Under the pieces are notes generated by a model that saw only the letters and a program-made list of their open reading frames with translations, made no database searches and had not been told where the DNA came from. 64,000 nt of DNA from Altibacter sp. (GTDB lineage: Bacteria > Bacteroidota > Bacteroidia > Flavobacteriales > Flavobacteriaceae), in the NCBI GenBank assembly GCA_002696485.1, contig NZTP01000066.1:1-64000 (forward strand), in the 5' to 3' direction. Positions 53,418-61,775 of this stretch are shown one piece after another; position 1 is the stretch's first letter, and every line of letters begins with the position of its first letter. The position numbers and the translations under genes were made by a program.

Positions 53418-53457
53418 AAAAGCCCGTCCCGGAAGAACACTTCCGGGACGGGCTTTT
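53418..53457. terminator. Strong terminator after sodC
   Basis: An 18-bp perfect stem, AAAAGCCCGTCCCGGAAG and its inverse, closes an AACA loop, making it the most stable hairpin in the window. It is flanked by A and T runs and should work in both directions. Confidence 0.94.
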
Positions 53458-53590
53458 ATGAAAGATGCTAATTGTAATGTTTCTTTTTAGGGACACAGGG
53501 GATTACGCATGTTTACTTTATGTTTCATTACAAGCATCTATATAGTATACAGTTATAGAAACAAAAACCCTACCAAACTTCTCAAATAAT

Positions 53591-53627
53591 AAAAAACCCT
53601 CGAACTTACTGATAAGCACGAGGGTTT
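53591..53627 (-). terminator. Terminator of the M36 peptidase gene
   Basis: Read on the minus strand, AAACCCTCG / CGAGGGTTT (9 bp, 16-base loop) is followed by a T-run. It lies 25 bases beyond the stop codon. The remaining 53458-53590 stretch shows nothing recognisable. Confidence 0.8.
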
Positions 53628-53651
53628 GATGTTTAAATATCTAAGCTTAGC

Positions 53652-56600
53652 TTATTGCTTCACAATTCTTTTAACAATCGTAGTCGTTTCGGTTTGTATG
53701 GTAATAAAATACAGTCCCGTAGACAACGTTTCAATGGTAAATTCGGTAGCTCCGGTGTGATCTATAAGATCGATCGTTTGGATCGTTCTTCCGTTCACAT
53801 CGGTAATTACCGCATCTATTAATGGTGTTGTTGAATTGTTTAACAATGTAAGTTGTCCGCTTGTAGGATTAGGATACAACGTAATAGCGGCATACAGTTC
53901 TGAATCTGCAACTCCTAATACTTCTTCCACCGTAAGCGTAAACGTACATTCTGCGTCATTTGCTGCCTCATCTGTGGCGGTCATCGTGATCACAGTTGTA
54001 CCGGCACCTATCATCGTACCCGCAGGGGGATCCTGAGAAATTAGAGGAGTCGCAGTACAATTGTCGGTTGCTGTTGTTAGCGTTGTATAATCCGGAATTG
54101 TGTACATTTCCCCTTCATCAACAGTCACGGTTTCATCTGCCGGGCAAGTGATCACCGGATCGACTGTTTCCACAGTAGCTTCGGTAGGAGTACGATCCCC
54201 TAAACAACCTGCGAACCCTAGGTTAATGTCGCTATTCGCAACTCCATAATCGGATGCCTCACAGCCAGCAGCCCAATCGGCAGCACCATCGGAATCCCCG
54301 TGCCGTCTATACGAATCGTTACAGGCTACAGAGAAATCGGCTCCATCGCCGGTCCAGTCAAGGTCGGCCGCTGTGATATTGAAACCATTAATAGTAACAT
54401 TGAAGTTTGCGATACCGGCGGCTGTCCAATTCCAGAATACAGAATCCACGACATTTCCAGTGTCATCGATAATGATGATCCAACCTGTTCCATTGTTATC
54501 CCAAAAGATGTTGTTGCCCCAATCGTTCGGACCACCGTCATCATTGTACTCAATTGCCGAATCTGCAGCCATGGCACCCAAGGTTTGGGTGATGGAATTT
54601 ACGTCGTTGATATCGGTATAGTTATCGCTTACTGCCACAGTATATCCGGTATAATCTGCAGCTAAGCCCACATTTTGGATCTCCAATCGATCCGGTACTT
54701 CGGTGGTAACTTCAGATATTTTTAATTGTGATAATGGTCCCGGAGGTGTTTCCTGCGCGTAAACCGTAACATCCCCTGTGGGTGTAAAGGTATAGCTTGT
54801 TCCTTCAAACAAGAATGTTCCTCCCACCTGTGCGTCGAACCACCGAATTACATTCGCAGGATCCACTAAAGTAGCGGTGAGCGTTACAGAATCTCCCACA
54901 CAAAAATCACTTGCGCCTGTAGTTGTAGGTCCGGGTGGAATTGACAATACCTCAATGGTATCGGAAGCGGAAGTAGCCGGAGCACATGCACTCGCTGCAA
55001 CACTATATGTAATTGTATGTACTCCTACGCCAGCTGCAACAGGGTCGAAAGAGTATGTAAGTCCGTTTCCGTCATCGGTAACACCCGGTCCACTGTAGAT
55101 CCCCCCTATAGGTGATCCACCGCCTAGCCCTGTCAATACTTCGGTATTTGCACATACATCATCTGCAGCGGTAAAAGAAGCTACACCGGAAGGCGTATCA
55201 AATGCTTCCGTTCCATCGGTACGACTGTTTGACGATCCTTGATCGGCACTTGCACCCAATCCTCTGGCTGCAAAAGCCTCCCAAAGAAGACAATAGTTTG
55301 CACCACCGTAGATCGCTTGGTCGGCAGCAAGAATCGCATCACGACCATCCACAAACCCGGGACTACATGGTTGTAGCTTCATACCTTCGGTCACTAATGC
55401 AAAGGCTTGTACGTTTCCGGCGTCCTGGTTTGGGTCTCCGGTAAAATTGTAAAAATCTGTATCAAAACCATGTTCATCGATCAACGCCCATGTCACATCC
55501 CACAGCATGGTTGCCCAAATGGACCCAAGGGGGTGCGGCCCCGATGTTGTCTTAATATCATCATACGTTTGAGGATTTACGGCAAAATCTGTACTGTAAG
55601 GGAAATTTCTTATTCCGGGGCCCCCGGCTCCTTGTCCAAACAGATAGGTTCCAACGCCACGTGCATCTGTTCCGGTATCTCCTGCTTCAATGGTCATCAA
55701 TGCACCGTAGAAATCACTCCAGCCTTCTCCCATTTGCTCATTGTTCCCAAGACATCCAGCGGCAGCAGGTCCTCCGGTCAATCGGTTTGAAATTCCATGA
55801 CCGTATTCGTGAATGATTACCAAATTATCAAAATCACCATCTTTATCGCTGCAAACGTACATTTGCATCGTAGGGTTCCCACCATCGGCAGGTGTTCCGA
55901 AGTTTGCGTTACAGGTTCCGGAACCGTCCTGAGCTTCAGCGTTGACAGAATCGCTTCCTGAACCTCCATTTCCGTAGTTATTCTCCTGGAAGTTCCCTGC
56001 TGCTTCATCAAATCCGTATTGATACAGCACATCATGAATTATATTATTCCAATAAAAAAGGTTGGTAATTGCGGCATTCTCATACTGGTTCGCCGCTGAA
56101 TAAATTTGGCTGAAAGGGAATCCCGGCCCCGAAAAGTTAAGGTTAGCTCCTCCGTCTGGCTGATATCCCGGGTTATCCCCATCTTCATAAGCATTTACGT
56201 TATTCCCTCGTGTCGTGGTGAATTCGGCTCCCGGAGCGCCATTGGTATCGTGCCATCCAAAAGGTGATGCTGTTACATCGGAAGGGTCACTCAAAATCGA
56301 GCGCGTACCGTAGTACGGACTTTCAAGCGGCATGGCAAAAACTTCATAGCAGGTTGTAGAACATCCGTTGGCAACTATTTCAGCATAGTTAGGAATATCG
56401 AACAGATTCTTATTATAATCGTATTCTATTTCATGTTCGCTGTGATCGTGTTCGAATGAACAGCTCACCATCCAATTCACTTTATCAATAATAGCACCCG
56501 AAGCTGCGTCTACCCGCACACTCCACCAATTCTGCTGGGCTTTTTCTTGAATTGAGATGTCCCAAGACAGCACAAGCTCATTAGCTTCATTTAATTGATA

Positions 56601-57095
56601 CATTAACCGCGCCGGTATTGGATTTAAGGAGATACCTCCCTCACTTAATAATGATTCTTGATCGAGCGTATTTTTTCTTGTAAGCACCTCTAATGAACCG
56701 CTAACGGTATATCCCAACTGACTGGCAGCTGCTTGTACAGCTTGTACGGCTCCTAAAGAAGGAGTTGCGGTACCACGTACTTTGGCAGAAGTCCCACCTA
56801 TGAACTTGGTGTCGGCCGCCAAGATCTCTCCATTAGAAAGAATATGAATACCGGATTCAGTACCATAGACTTGTAGACCATTTACCACCTGTCTATAATA
56901 AATATGGTGGGTGTTACTAATACGACTGGTATGTTCGCTAGTAATTTCCCACTGCACATCCTGTGCCTCGTGGGTACCGTTCTCTATCAATTGACGCAGT
57001 TGGTCATTGATAGCCTTCGCGTTGTCTTGGGCTAAAATGCTTCCTGAAAAGACACATAGCATTCCCATGACGATGCTTAAAGTAAATTTCTTCAT
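53652..57095 (-). CDS. Secreted M36 fungalysin metallopeptidase with HYR and T9SS domains
   Basis: This 1147-residue extracellular protease begins with a signal peptide and an FTP/PepSY-like propeptide (about 25-200) that keeps it inactive until processed. The M36 catalytic domain (about 215-640) has the zinc motif HEYGHGISNRL (about 428-438) and the third ligand in EQMGEGWSDFYG. Downstream are an Ig-like region (about 660-770), a lamin-tail-like domain (about 780-920), an HYR domain (about 955-1040, ITCPADETVTVDEG to TVEEVLG) and a T9SS sorting domain (LYPNPTSGQLTLLNNS to TTIVKRIVKQ). It digests extracellular protein. A textbook promoter lies just upstream on the minus strand. Confidence 0.94.
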   Translation of the reverse strand: MKKFTLSIVMGMLCVFSGSILAQDNAKAINDQLRQLIENGTHEAQDVQWEITSEHTSRISNTHHIYYRQVVNGLQVYGTESGIHILSNGEILAADTKFIGGTSAKVRGTATPSLGAVQAVQAAASQLGYTVSGSLEVLTRKNTLDQESLLSEGGISLNPIPARLMYQLNEANELVLSWDISIQEKAQQNWWSVRVDAASGAIIDKVNWMVSCSFEHDHSEHEIEYDYNKNLFDIPNYAEIVANGCSTTCYEVFAMPLESPYYGTRSILSDPSDVTASPFGWHDTNGAPGAEFTTTRGNNVNAYEDGDNPGYQPDGGANLNFSGPGFPFSQIYSAANQYENAAITNLFYWNNIIHDVLYQYGFDEAAGNFQENNYGNGGSGSDSVNAEAQDGSGTCNANFGTPADGGNPTMQMYVCSDKDGDFDNLVIIHEYGHGISNRLTGGPAAAGCLGNNEQMGEGWSDFYGALMTIEAGDTGTDARGVGTYLFGQGAGGPGIRNFPYSTDFAVNPQTYDDIKTTSGPHPLGSIWATMLWDVTWALIDEHGFDTDFYNFTGDPNQDAGNVQAFALVTEGMKLQPCSPGFVDGRDAILAADQAIYGGANYCLLWEAFAARGLGASADQGSSNSRTDGTEAFDTPSGVASFTAADDVCANTEVLTGLGGGSPIGGIYSGPGVTDDGNGLTYSFDPVAAGVGVHTITYSVAASACAPATSASDTIEVLSIPPGPTTTGASDFCVGDSVTLTATLVDPANVIRWFDAQVGGTFLFEGTSYTFTPTGDVTVYAQETPPGPLSQLKISEVTTEVPDRLEIQNVGLAADYTGYTVAVSDNYTDINDVNSITQTLGAMAADSAIEYNDDGGPNDWGNNIFWDNNGTGWIIIIDDTGNVVDSVFWNWTAAGIANFNVTINGFNITAADLDWTGDGADFSVACNDSYRRHGDSDGAADWAAGCEASDYGVANSDINLGFAGCLGDRTPTEATVETVDPVITCPADETVTVDEGEMYTIPDYTTLTTATDNCTATPLISQDPPAGTMIGAGTTVITMTATDEAANDAECTFTLTVEEVLGVADSELYAAITLYPNPTSGQLTLLNNSTTPLIDAVITDVNGRTIQTIDLIDHTGATEFTIETLSTGLYFITIQTETTTIVKRIVKQ

Positions 57096-57143
57096 TGAAT
57101 AAAAATTAAAAGATTAGATATAAGTAGGTTACTTGATGATTCA

Positions 57144-57174
57144 CAAAGCTATCAAAATTAGCGTGGTAAACAAA
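57144..57174 (-). promoter_or_regulatory. Consensus promoter of the M36 peptidase gene
   Basis: Read on the minus strand, TTTG (57174-57171) is followed after 19 bases by TAGCTTTG (57151-57144), an exact match to TTTG-N19-TAnnTTTG. It lies 49 bases before the ATG at 57095. Confidence 0.85.
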
Positions 57175-57309
57175 TTTTTAATGACAGTAAGATCAATTTT
57201 AACACACTGCAAATCATATTCTTTAAAAAAATATCGAATTCGTTGAAACCGAAGTAATCGTAGAAATGAAAAAAAAAAATTGTTACATTAGCGCATTAAC
57301 AAAAAAGCT

Positions 57310-57846
57310 ATGGAACAACCCAATTCGTTGATCTTGGAAATGCAGAACAAGAATGAAACAGCCTTTTCGAGAATTTATTCGCTGTATTCTGAAGCGACTT
57401 ACGGTATTATTTATAGTATTGTCTTGGATGAGGACATTGCACAGGAAGTGCTGCAAGATGTGTTTGTGAAGGTTTGGGACAACTCGGCTTCGTACGATAT
57501 TACCAAGGGACGCTTCTTTACTTGGCTATTGAATATTGCCAGAAACGCATCAATCGACAAGACACGGTCCAAAGCCTTTAAGAACAGTAAGAAAAACCTA
57601 AGTACTACAAATTTCGTAGATATTTTGTCTGGAAGTGATAACCTAAACCAAAAGACAAATGCCATTGGAATACAGAAATTCGTGGATGCCCTAAAACCTG
57701 CTTGTATAAAGATCATTGATCTCCTATTCTTTAAAGGTTTTACGCAGGCTGACGCCGCTAAAGAACTCGATATTCCACTGGGGACGTTAAAAACACGGAA
57801 TAGAAATTGCATTAAGGATTTAAGAACCATGGTTCTTGGTCAATAA
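57310..57846 (+). CDS. ECF-type sigma factor (SigK-like)
   Basis: This 178-residue sigma factor belongs to the ECF group near SigK of mycobacteria, which is controlled by an RskA-type anti-sigma factor. Region 2 is at about 15-85 (DIAQEVLQDVFVKVWDN and TWLLNIARNASIDKTRSKAF) and region 4 at about 118-172 (IKIIDLLFFKGFTQADAAKELDIPLGTLKTRNRNCIKDL), with the helix-turn-helix in its second half. The gene lies 6 bases before the anti-sigma gene, so the pair is co-transcribed and stoichiometric. Its regulon cannot be told here, but the convergent DUF4331 operon is the nearest candidate. Confidence 0.93.
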   Translation: MEQPNSLILEMQNKNETAFSRIYSLYSEATYGIIYSIVLDEDIAQEVLQDVFVKVWDNSASYDITKGRFFTWLLNIARNASIDKTRSKAFKNSKKNLSTTNFVDILSGSDNLNQKTNAIGIQKFVDALKPACIKIIDLLFFKGFTQADAAKELDIPLGTLKTRNRNCIKDLRTMVLGQ

Positions 57847-57852
57847 ACCATT

Positions 57853-58647
57853 ATGAGCGCACAAGAAATTATAGATTCGGGTAAATTAGAACTGTACGTT
57901 TGCGTGTCCCTCTCTTCGGAAGAGATCACAGAAGTAGAAGAAGCTTTAATCACCTACCCGCAGCTGCGAAGCGAAGTGGAAACCATTGAAGCTTCATTGA
58001 TCAATCTCGCAGAAGCGGTAGCTCCTACCCTTCCGGCCATGATCTGGACGTACATTCTCAACTCGATCCGTAAGGTGCGATCCTTGAAGGACACCGAGCG
58101 CTCTTCTACCAACTGGGCTGCGATCACGGGTTGGGCTGCAGCTATTGTGTGCATTGCCGGTATCTTTTGGATGCTTCAGCAAAATACAGCCTTACAGGAC
58201 GATATTCAATTAACGACTACAGAGAACGAGCAACTTAGAGAACAACTTACTACGGTTGAAGGCGAACTCACGGAAGCCAATGACATCTTAACAGTACTAC
58301 GTTCTAAAGATTACAATACCATTATATTACCCGGTAATCAAGCCGTTGCCCCGGCAGCCTTTGCGAAAGTATATTACAACAAAGCTGAAAAAATAGCATA
58401 TATTGATGCTTCAGGACTGCCAACACCTCCTTCGGGAAAAGTGTACCAAGTATGGTCCCTTATATTAGACCCGTTAACCCCCACCAGTGTTGGATTACTT
58501 AGTGCAGTAACCGAAAGTGAAAAAGGGGTCTATAAGTTCGAGAACATCCCGGATCCGGAAGCCTTTGGAATTACCTTGGAACCGGAAGGTGGAAGCGAAA
58601 CCCCTACCTTATCGCAACTCTACACCCTAGGTACGGTAGCTCCTTAA
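57853..58647 (+). CDS. Anti-sigma factor (RskA-like)
   Basis: This 264-residue protein has a cytoplasmic N-terminal domain (about 1-85) without the zinc-binding Cys-His triad, a single membrane helix (about 93-113, WAAITGWAAAIVCIAGIFWML), a coiled-coil segment rich in Gln, Leu and Glu (about 120-152) and a periplasmic domain of the RskA C-terminal family: VYYNKAEKIAYIDASGLPTPP, VYQVWSLILDP and ESEKGVYKFENIPDPEAFGITLEPEGG (about 200-255). It should hold the upstream sigma factor at the membrane until proteolysis or a redox signal releases it. Spacing of 6 bases to the sigma gene supports the pairing. Confidence 0.92.
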   Translation: MSAQEIIDSGKLELYVCVSLSSEEITEVEEALITYPQLRSEVETIEASLINLAEAVAPTLPAMIWTYILNSIRKVRSLKDTERSSTNWAAITGWAAAIVCIAGIFWMLQQNTALQDDIQLTTTENEQLREQLTTVEGELTEANDILTVLRSKDYNTIILPGNQAVAPAAFAKVYYNKAEKIAYIDASGLPTPPSGKVYQVWSLILDPLTPTSVGLLSAVTESEKGVYKFENIPDPEAFGITLEPEGGSETPTLSQLYTLGTVAP

Positions 58648-58680
58648 AGCGTAACGCATTTTACAGATGATACAAAGTAA

Positions 58681-58705
58681 AAGCGCCCTCTTATGGAGGG
58701 CGCTT
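58681..58705. terminator. Terminator-like hairpin between convergent operons
   Basis: A 10-bp stem AAGCGCCCTC / GAGGGCGCTT with the loop TTATG. On the minus strand it is followed by four Ts, so it probably ends the TPR operon; the plus side lacks a T-run. Confidence 0.6.
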
Positions 58706-58729
58706 CAACTAACAAAAAAACTCTGAAAA

Positions 58730-58771
58730 CCGGTAGTACCGGAAGTCAACTATCTATCAGAACTGATAGAT
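58730..58771. other. Two further small hairpins
   Basis: CCGGT-AGT-ACCGG (58730-58742) and ATCTATCAG-AA-CTGATAGAT (58752-58771) follow the previous hairpin. Three hairpins in 91 bases between two convergent units are more than a single terminator needs. Confidence 0.5.
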
Positions 58772-58827
58772 GACCAACCTTTCAATCATACTTACGCAAA
58801 ACTGGCGGTATTGGTTTTCAAATTCTC

Positions 58828-60111
58828 TTATAATTGTCTTACTTTTTGTGTTAAAACAGGACCTAATTCAAATTCGGCAGTAAGTAAGTCTTCTTTTAAA
58901 GGTGCTACCTCCTTCTCCATCCCATTAGCTTTATAGACCAACGCCGTATGATAGGCCGCCATGGGCTCAAATGTTTTTCCTACAACATGGTCTTGTATCG
59001 TTTGTAGCGCTTCCTTTTCATTCCCCGCTTTTAATTGTGCCAAGGCCAATAAATGATATGTTTCGGGCGTTGCGCGATTCGCTACTTCTTGTTTTGCCAT
59101 TTCTAGTGCGCGTTGTGGGTCTTCTTCGGAATAGATCTCAATAAGATAGGCATTGTACATAGCTCCGTATTGAGGTTGTGACACCGCAGTGACAAATTTG
59201 TTGGTGAATGCGGTTGCTTCAGAAGTATTTCCATTGTATTCGGCCATTTCAGCCTTCAAAAGGTAATAATCGGGTGCCTTATGCTGCACCATGATGGAAT
59301 CTAAGATGCGATTGGCTTCTTCAGTGTCCTTTTCCGAAGCATAAGCGATCCAGGCAATCCCTCTTTTTGCATAGGCGTTGTCCGGTTGTAACTCCAGTGT
59401 CTTTAAATACATGTTATACGCATCCTCGATACGTCCGGCGTGTCCGTAAAAATCTCCCAAATTTGAATACGTCCAGATCATGAGTGGACTACTGTTACGG
59501 GATTCAGCAACGTCTTTGGCTTTCTCCATATACTTGATCGCAGCATCGAGGTCTCCCTTGAAGTCACTCCATTTCGCTAACCGAATAAGGTAATTATAGT
59601 CGCCATTGGCTTTAATCTTTCCTAAGTATGTATCGGCCTTCTCGTACTCCCCGTTTTCCATGTATACGTCAAAGAGCATATATTCGGTATCTTTTTTATT
59701 AGAAGGCCCGGAGTAATACTGTTCCAACACTTCTCGAGCTTCTTTAAAGCGGTGCTGTGCAATGAGGTTATGAGCCAGACTCCGTGCGAAGCCCTCTTTG
59801 TCGTTTGCAGAAATTGCCAGTCCTTTTCTAATTAGAATTTCTGCTTCCTTAAGGTCTTGTACATTTCCTGTGGCGTCGAAAAGTGACGTGTAGGCACCGG
59901 ACAATGGTCCTATCTCCCCGACTCCGGAAGTGTCTGCTGCCAAGCGTTGGCTCCAAAATTCTTTAGACTCAGTGGCCGTTTTTAAAGATTCGTGAGCTGT
60001 ATTCTCTAAATACGAATTATAATCTTCTGCACTTATAACAGACTTTTCAGCGGTTTTAGAAGTGCAGGATAAGACCAAGCACAATAGCATGGTGTAGTAT
60101 GTATATTTCAT
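58828..60111 (-). CDS. Tetratricopeptide repeat lipoprotein
   Basis: This 427-residue lipoprotein (lipobox VLSC, Cys about 16 after MKYTYYTMLLCLVL) is almost wholly helical and made of about nine TPR units, for example KADTYLGKIKANGDYNYLIRLAKW, IWTYSNLGDFYGHAGRIEDAYNMYLKTLELQPDNAYAKRGIAWIAYA and YHLLALAQLKAGNEKEALQTIQDH. TPR arrays bind partner proteins; as a lipoprotein it faces the periplasm or cell surface. It is the last gene of an operon with the two DUF4331-like genes, 67 bases upstream. The ATG at 60111 is preferred over one 33 bases earlier because it begins at the signal peptide. Confidence 0.9.
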   Translation of the reverse strand: MKYTYYTMLLCLVLSCTSKTAEKSVISAEDYNSYLENTAHESLKTATESKEFWSQRLAADTSGVGEIGPLSGAYTSLFDATGNVQDLKEAEILIRKGLAISANDKEGFARSLAHNLIAQHRFKEAREVLEQYYSGPSNKKDTEYMLFDVYMENGEYEKADTYLGKIKANGDYNYLIRLAKWSDFKGDLDAAIKYMEKAKDVAESRNSSPLMIWTYSNLGDFYGHAGRIEDAYNMYLKTLELQPDNAYAKRGIAWIAYASEKDTEEANRILDSIMVQHKAPDYYLLKAEMAEYNGNTSEATAFTNKFVTAVSQPQYGAMYNAYLIEIYSEEDPQRALEMAKQEVANRATPETYHLLALAQLKAGNEKEALQTIQDHVVGKTFEPMAAYHTALVYKANGMEKEVAPLKEDLLTAEFELGPVLTQKVRQL

Positions 60112-60178
60112 TTTTGAAACAGTTTTAAACAAAGAAAAGAGCAATTGCTTGCCCTTTTCTTATAATTGGTATTCGATA

Positions 60179-60853
60179 TTATTGATTTGGAGTTTCCAAA
60201 TACGGGAATGGTAATGAGAAGTTTCGGTCACCCGGGCCTACACCATCGCTGGTAAGTTGAGGCGTTCCGTTATTTCCGTCAAAACGCATTCCATCGGTAC
60301 CACCAAACATTAAAGTAAGTGAAATATCGATCACGTCATCACTTAAAGTACGTCCTGTTAAGGCATTTGTCCCATCGAAATAGGTTGTCGTACCATTAGG
60401 TGCTACCTGTAAAGCATCGGTTTGTGAAAGAACAAAGGCAAAGGTAGGTGCGTCCAGACCCAAGATGTTCGCTTCATAATCGATATCGACACCTAAAGCG
60501 GTACCGTAGACATCATGATATCCTTCTAATTGCGCTTCAAAACCAGCTGTAAATCCGCTTCTACCACTTACGATAGTCGTGTTGAAATTGTTTTTGATAT
60601 TATCACTGGAACTAAAAACGGTGTTGATTCCCGGTCGTCCCATGGCATCCTCTTGCACGAAGGTACCCGAAAAGGCAGAGATACAAGGTCCACATGCGGT
60701 TCCTCCACAATCTACTCCTTCTTCGTCTCCGTTCTGTATACCGTCGCTACAGCTTACTTGTTCTATTACATTATCGTCATCATCGCTACAGCCCACAACA
60801 AATAGGGAAGCACAAATAGCAATTAGTAAAAATTTGAATTTATATGTTTTCAT
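60179..60853 (-). CDS. Lipoprotein with DUF4331 C-terminal-like segment
   Basis: This 224-residue lipoprotein has a lipobox (FVVGC, Cys about 22) followed by four Asp, then a cysteine motif SCSDGIQNGDEEGVDCGGTACGPC (about 34-57) that resembles disulfide-linked repeats on surface proteins. The rest (about 60-224) includes EDAMGRPGINTVF, a phrase that in full-length DUF4331 proteins occurs in the second half of the domain. The preceding gene encodes the first half. I infer that the two gene products together make up a divided DUF4331 unit, with this one tethered to the membrane. Function is unknown. The gap to the DUF4331 gene upstream is 28 bases. Confidence 0.75.
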   Translation of the reverse strand: MKTYKFKFLLIAICASLFVVGCSDDDDNVIEQVSCSDGIQNGDEEGVDCGGTACGPCISAFSGTFVQEDAMGRPGINTVFSSSDNIKNNFNTTIVSGRSGFTAGFEAQLEGYHDVYGTALGVDIDYEANILGLDAPTFAFVLSQTDALQVAPNGTTTYFDGTNALTGRTLSDDVIDISLTLMFGGTDGMRFDGNNGTPQLTSDGVGPGDRNFSLPFPYLETPNQ

Positions 60854-60881
60854 ATTTATATCTTTTAAAATGGTTATTTAA

Positions 60882-61601
60882 TTATTGCTTTCTTTTTGTA
60901 CTTACCCAAACGTTATATGCATTTGGCAAAGCGCCCGGAGGGAATAATCCCGCTGCAACGGCAACGTGTGTAGGAGCCGTTCCCAATAAAGAATTAGGCA
61001 CTTCCACTACTATGGCCAGAACGTTCAGATTATCAAAAAAGTCATCGGCCTGTCCGGGTGGTAAAAACCCTTCGGGTGCTACAGACCCTGATGCTACCAT
61101 GTTAAATCTGTTAAAATCAAAGAAGAATGCATCTCGTCTCGGACCGGCAAAAAAGGTCATCCCATTGCTGGTTGCCGTTTGAACATCGGCCGAGGTTGAT
61201 ATCTTTACAGCCACAGGTGCTACCGATGTTTCCACTATACTGGAAAGTCCGGTTTGTGTAGGCCCCACGGGACCAAAGAAGTACATAGAATCACCTCTTT
61301 TAATTGCTTGTATCACAAGATCTTCTACAAAATCACCGGTACGATCAATATTGAATTCTACCAATACATCTTCGTCAAATTGAGCATTATTGGTTACATT
61401 ACCGGGCTCTAAAGGGCCTTGTAAGGTTGCAATAAGCACCGTATTGTTGGGGTTGTCCCCTTCAAAAGCATACAGATCGGCAATATCACTGGTGGTCCCT
61501 GCCACGGCCGGGGCATCAATGTGATCTGCAGCAATTAAAAATACTGCAAGCACAGCTAAGCCTAAGCCTCCTATTGCTGCTAAAAGTTTCGTTTTTTTCA
61601 T
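60882..61601 (-). CDS. DUF4331 family exported protein
   Basis: This 239-residue protein begins with a signal peptide or membrane anchor (LLAAIGGLGLAVLAVFLIAA) and continues with the DUF4331 signature: ADHIDAPAVAGTTSDIADLYAFEGD (about 25-49), AGPRRDAFFFDFNRFN (about 150-165) and DFFDNLNVLAIVVEVPNSLLG (about 188-208). Complete DUF4331 proteins are about twice this length; this one stops soon after the VEVP segment (ending NVWVSTKRKQ), and the following gene carries what looks like the remainder. Members often occur beside ECF sigma and anti-sigma genes, as here. Role unknown; binding or sensing at the envelope is possible. It begins the three-gene minus-strand operon. Confidence 0.88.
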   Translation of the reverse strand: MKKTKLLAAIGGLGLAVLAVFLIAADHIDAPAVAGTTSDIADLYAFEGDNPNNTVLIATLQGPLEPGNVTNNAQFDEDVLVEFNIDRTGDFVEDLVIQAIKRGDSMYFFGPVGPTQTGLSSIVETSVAPVAVKISTSADVQTATSNGMTFFAGPRRDAFFFDFNRFNMVASGSVAPEGFLPPGQADDFFDNLNVLAIVVEVPNSLLGTAPTHVAVAAGLFPPGALPNAYNVWVSTKRKQ

Positions 61602-61652
61602 AATTTAAGTTCTTTTAATTAATTATTTTTACTTGTTCATAGTTATTTACGT

Positions 61653-61660
61653 CTAAAGTA
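61653..61660 (-). promoter_or_regulatory. Possible -7 box of the DUF4331 operon
   Basis: Read on the minus strand, TACTTTAG is one base from TAnnTTTG, 52 bases before the ATG at 61601. If the operon is ECF-controlled the real promoter could look different. Confidence 0.3.
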
Positions 61661-61775
61661 CAGTGTTGGTTTCGCACCCACAGTTAATCTTTTGTTAATG
61701 TAATTGTCAAAAAACCCAATCCTTTGTTAAGTACTGTCATATAATACTAATTTTAGTTAATCCTTTATACTTATT

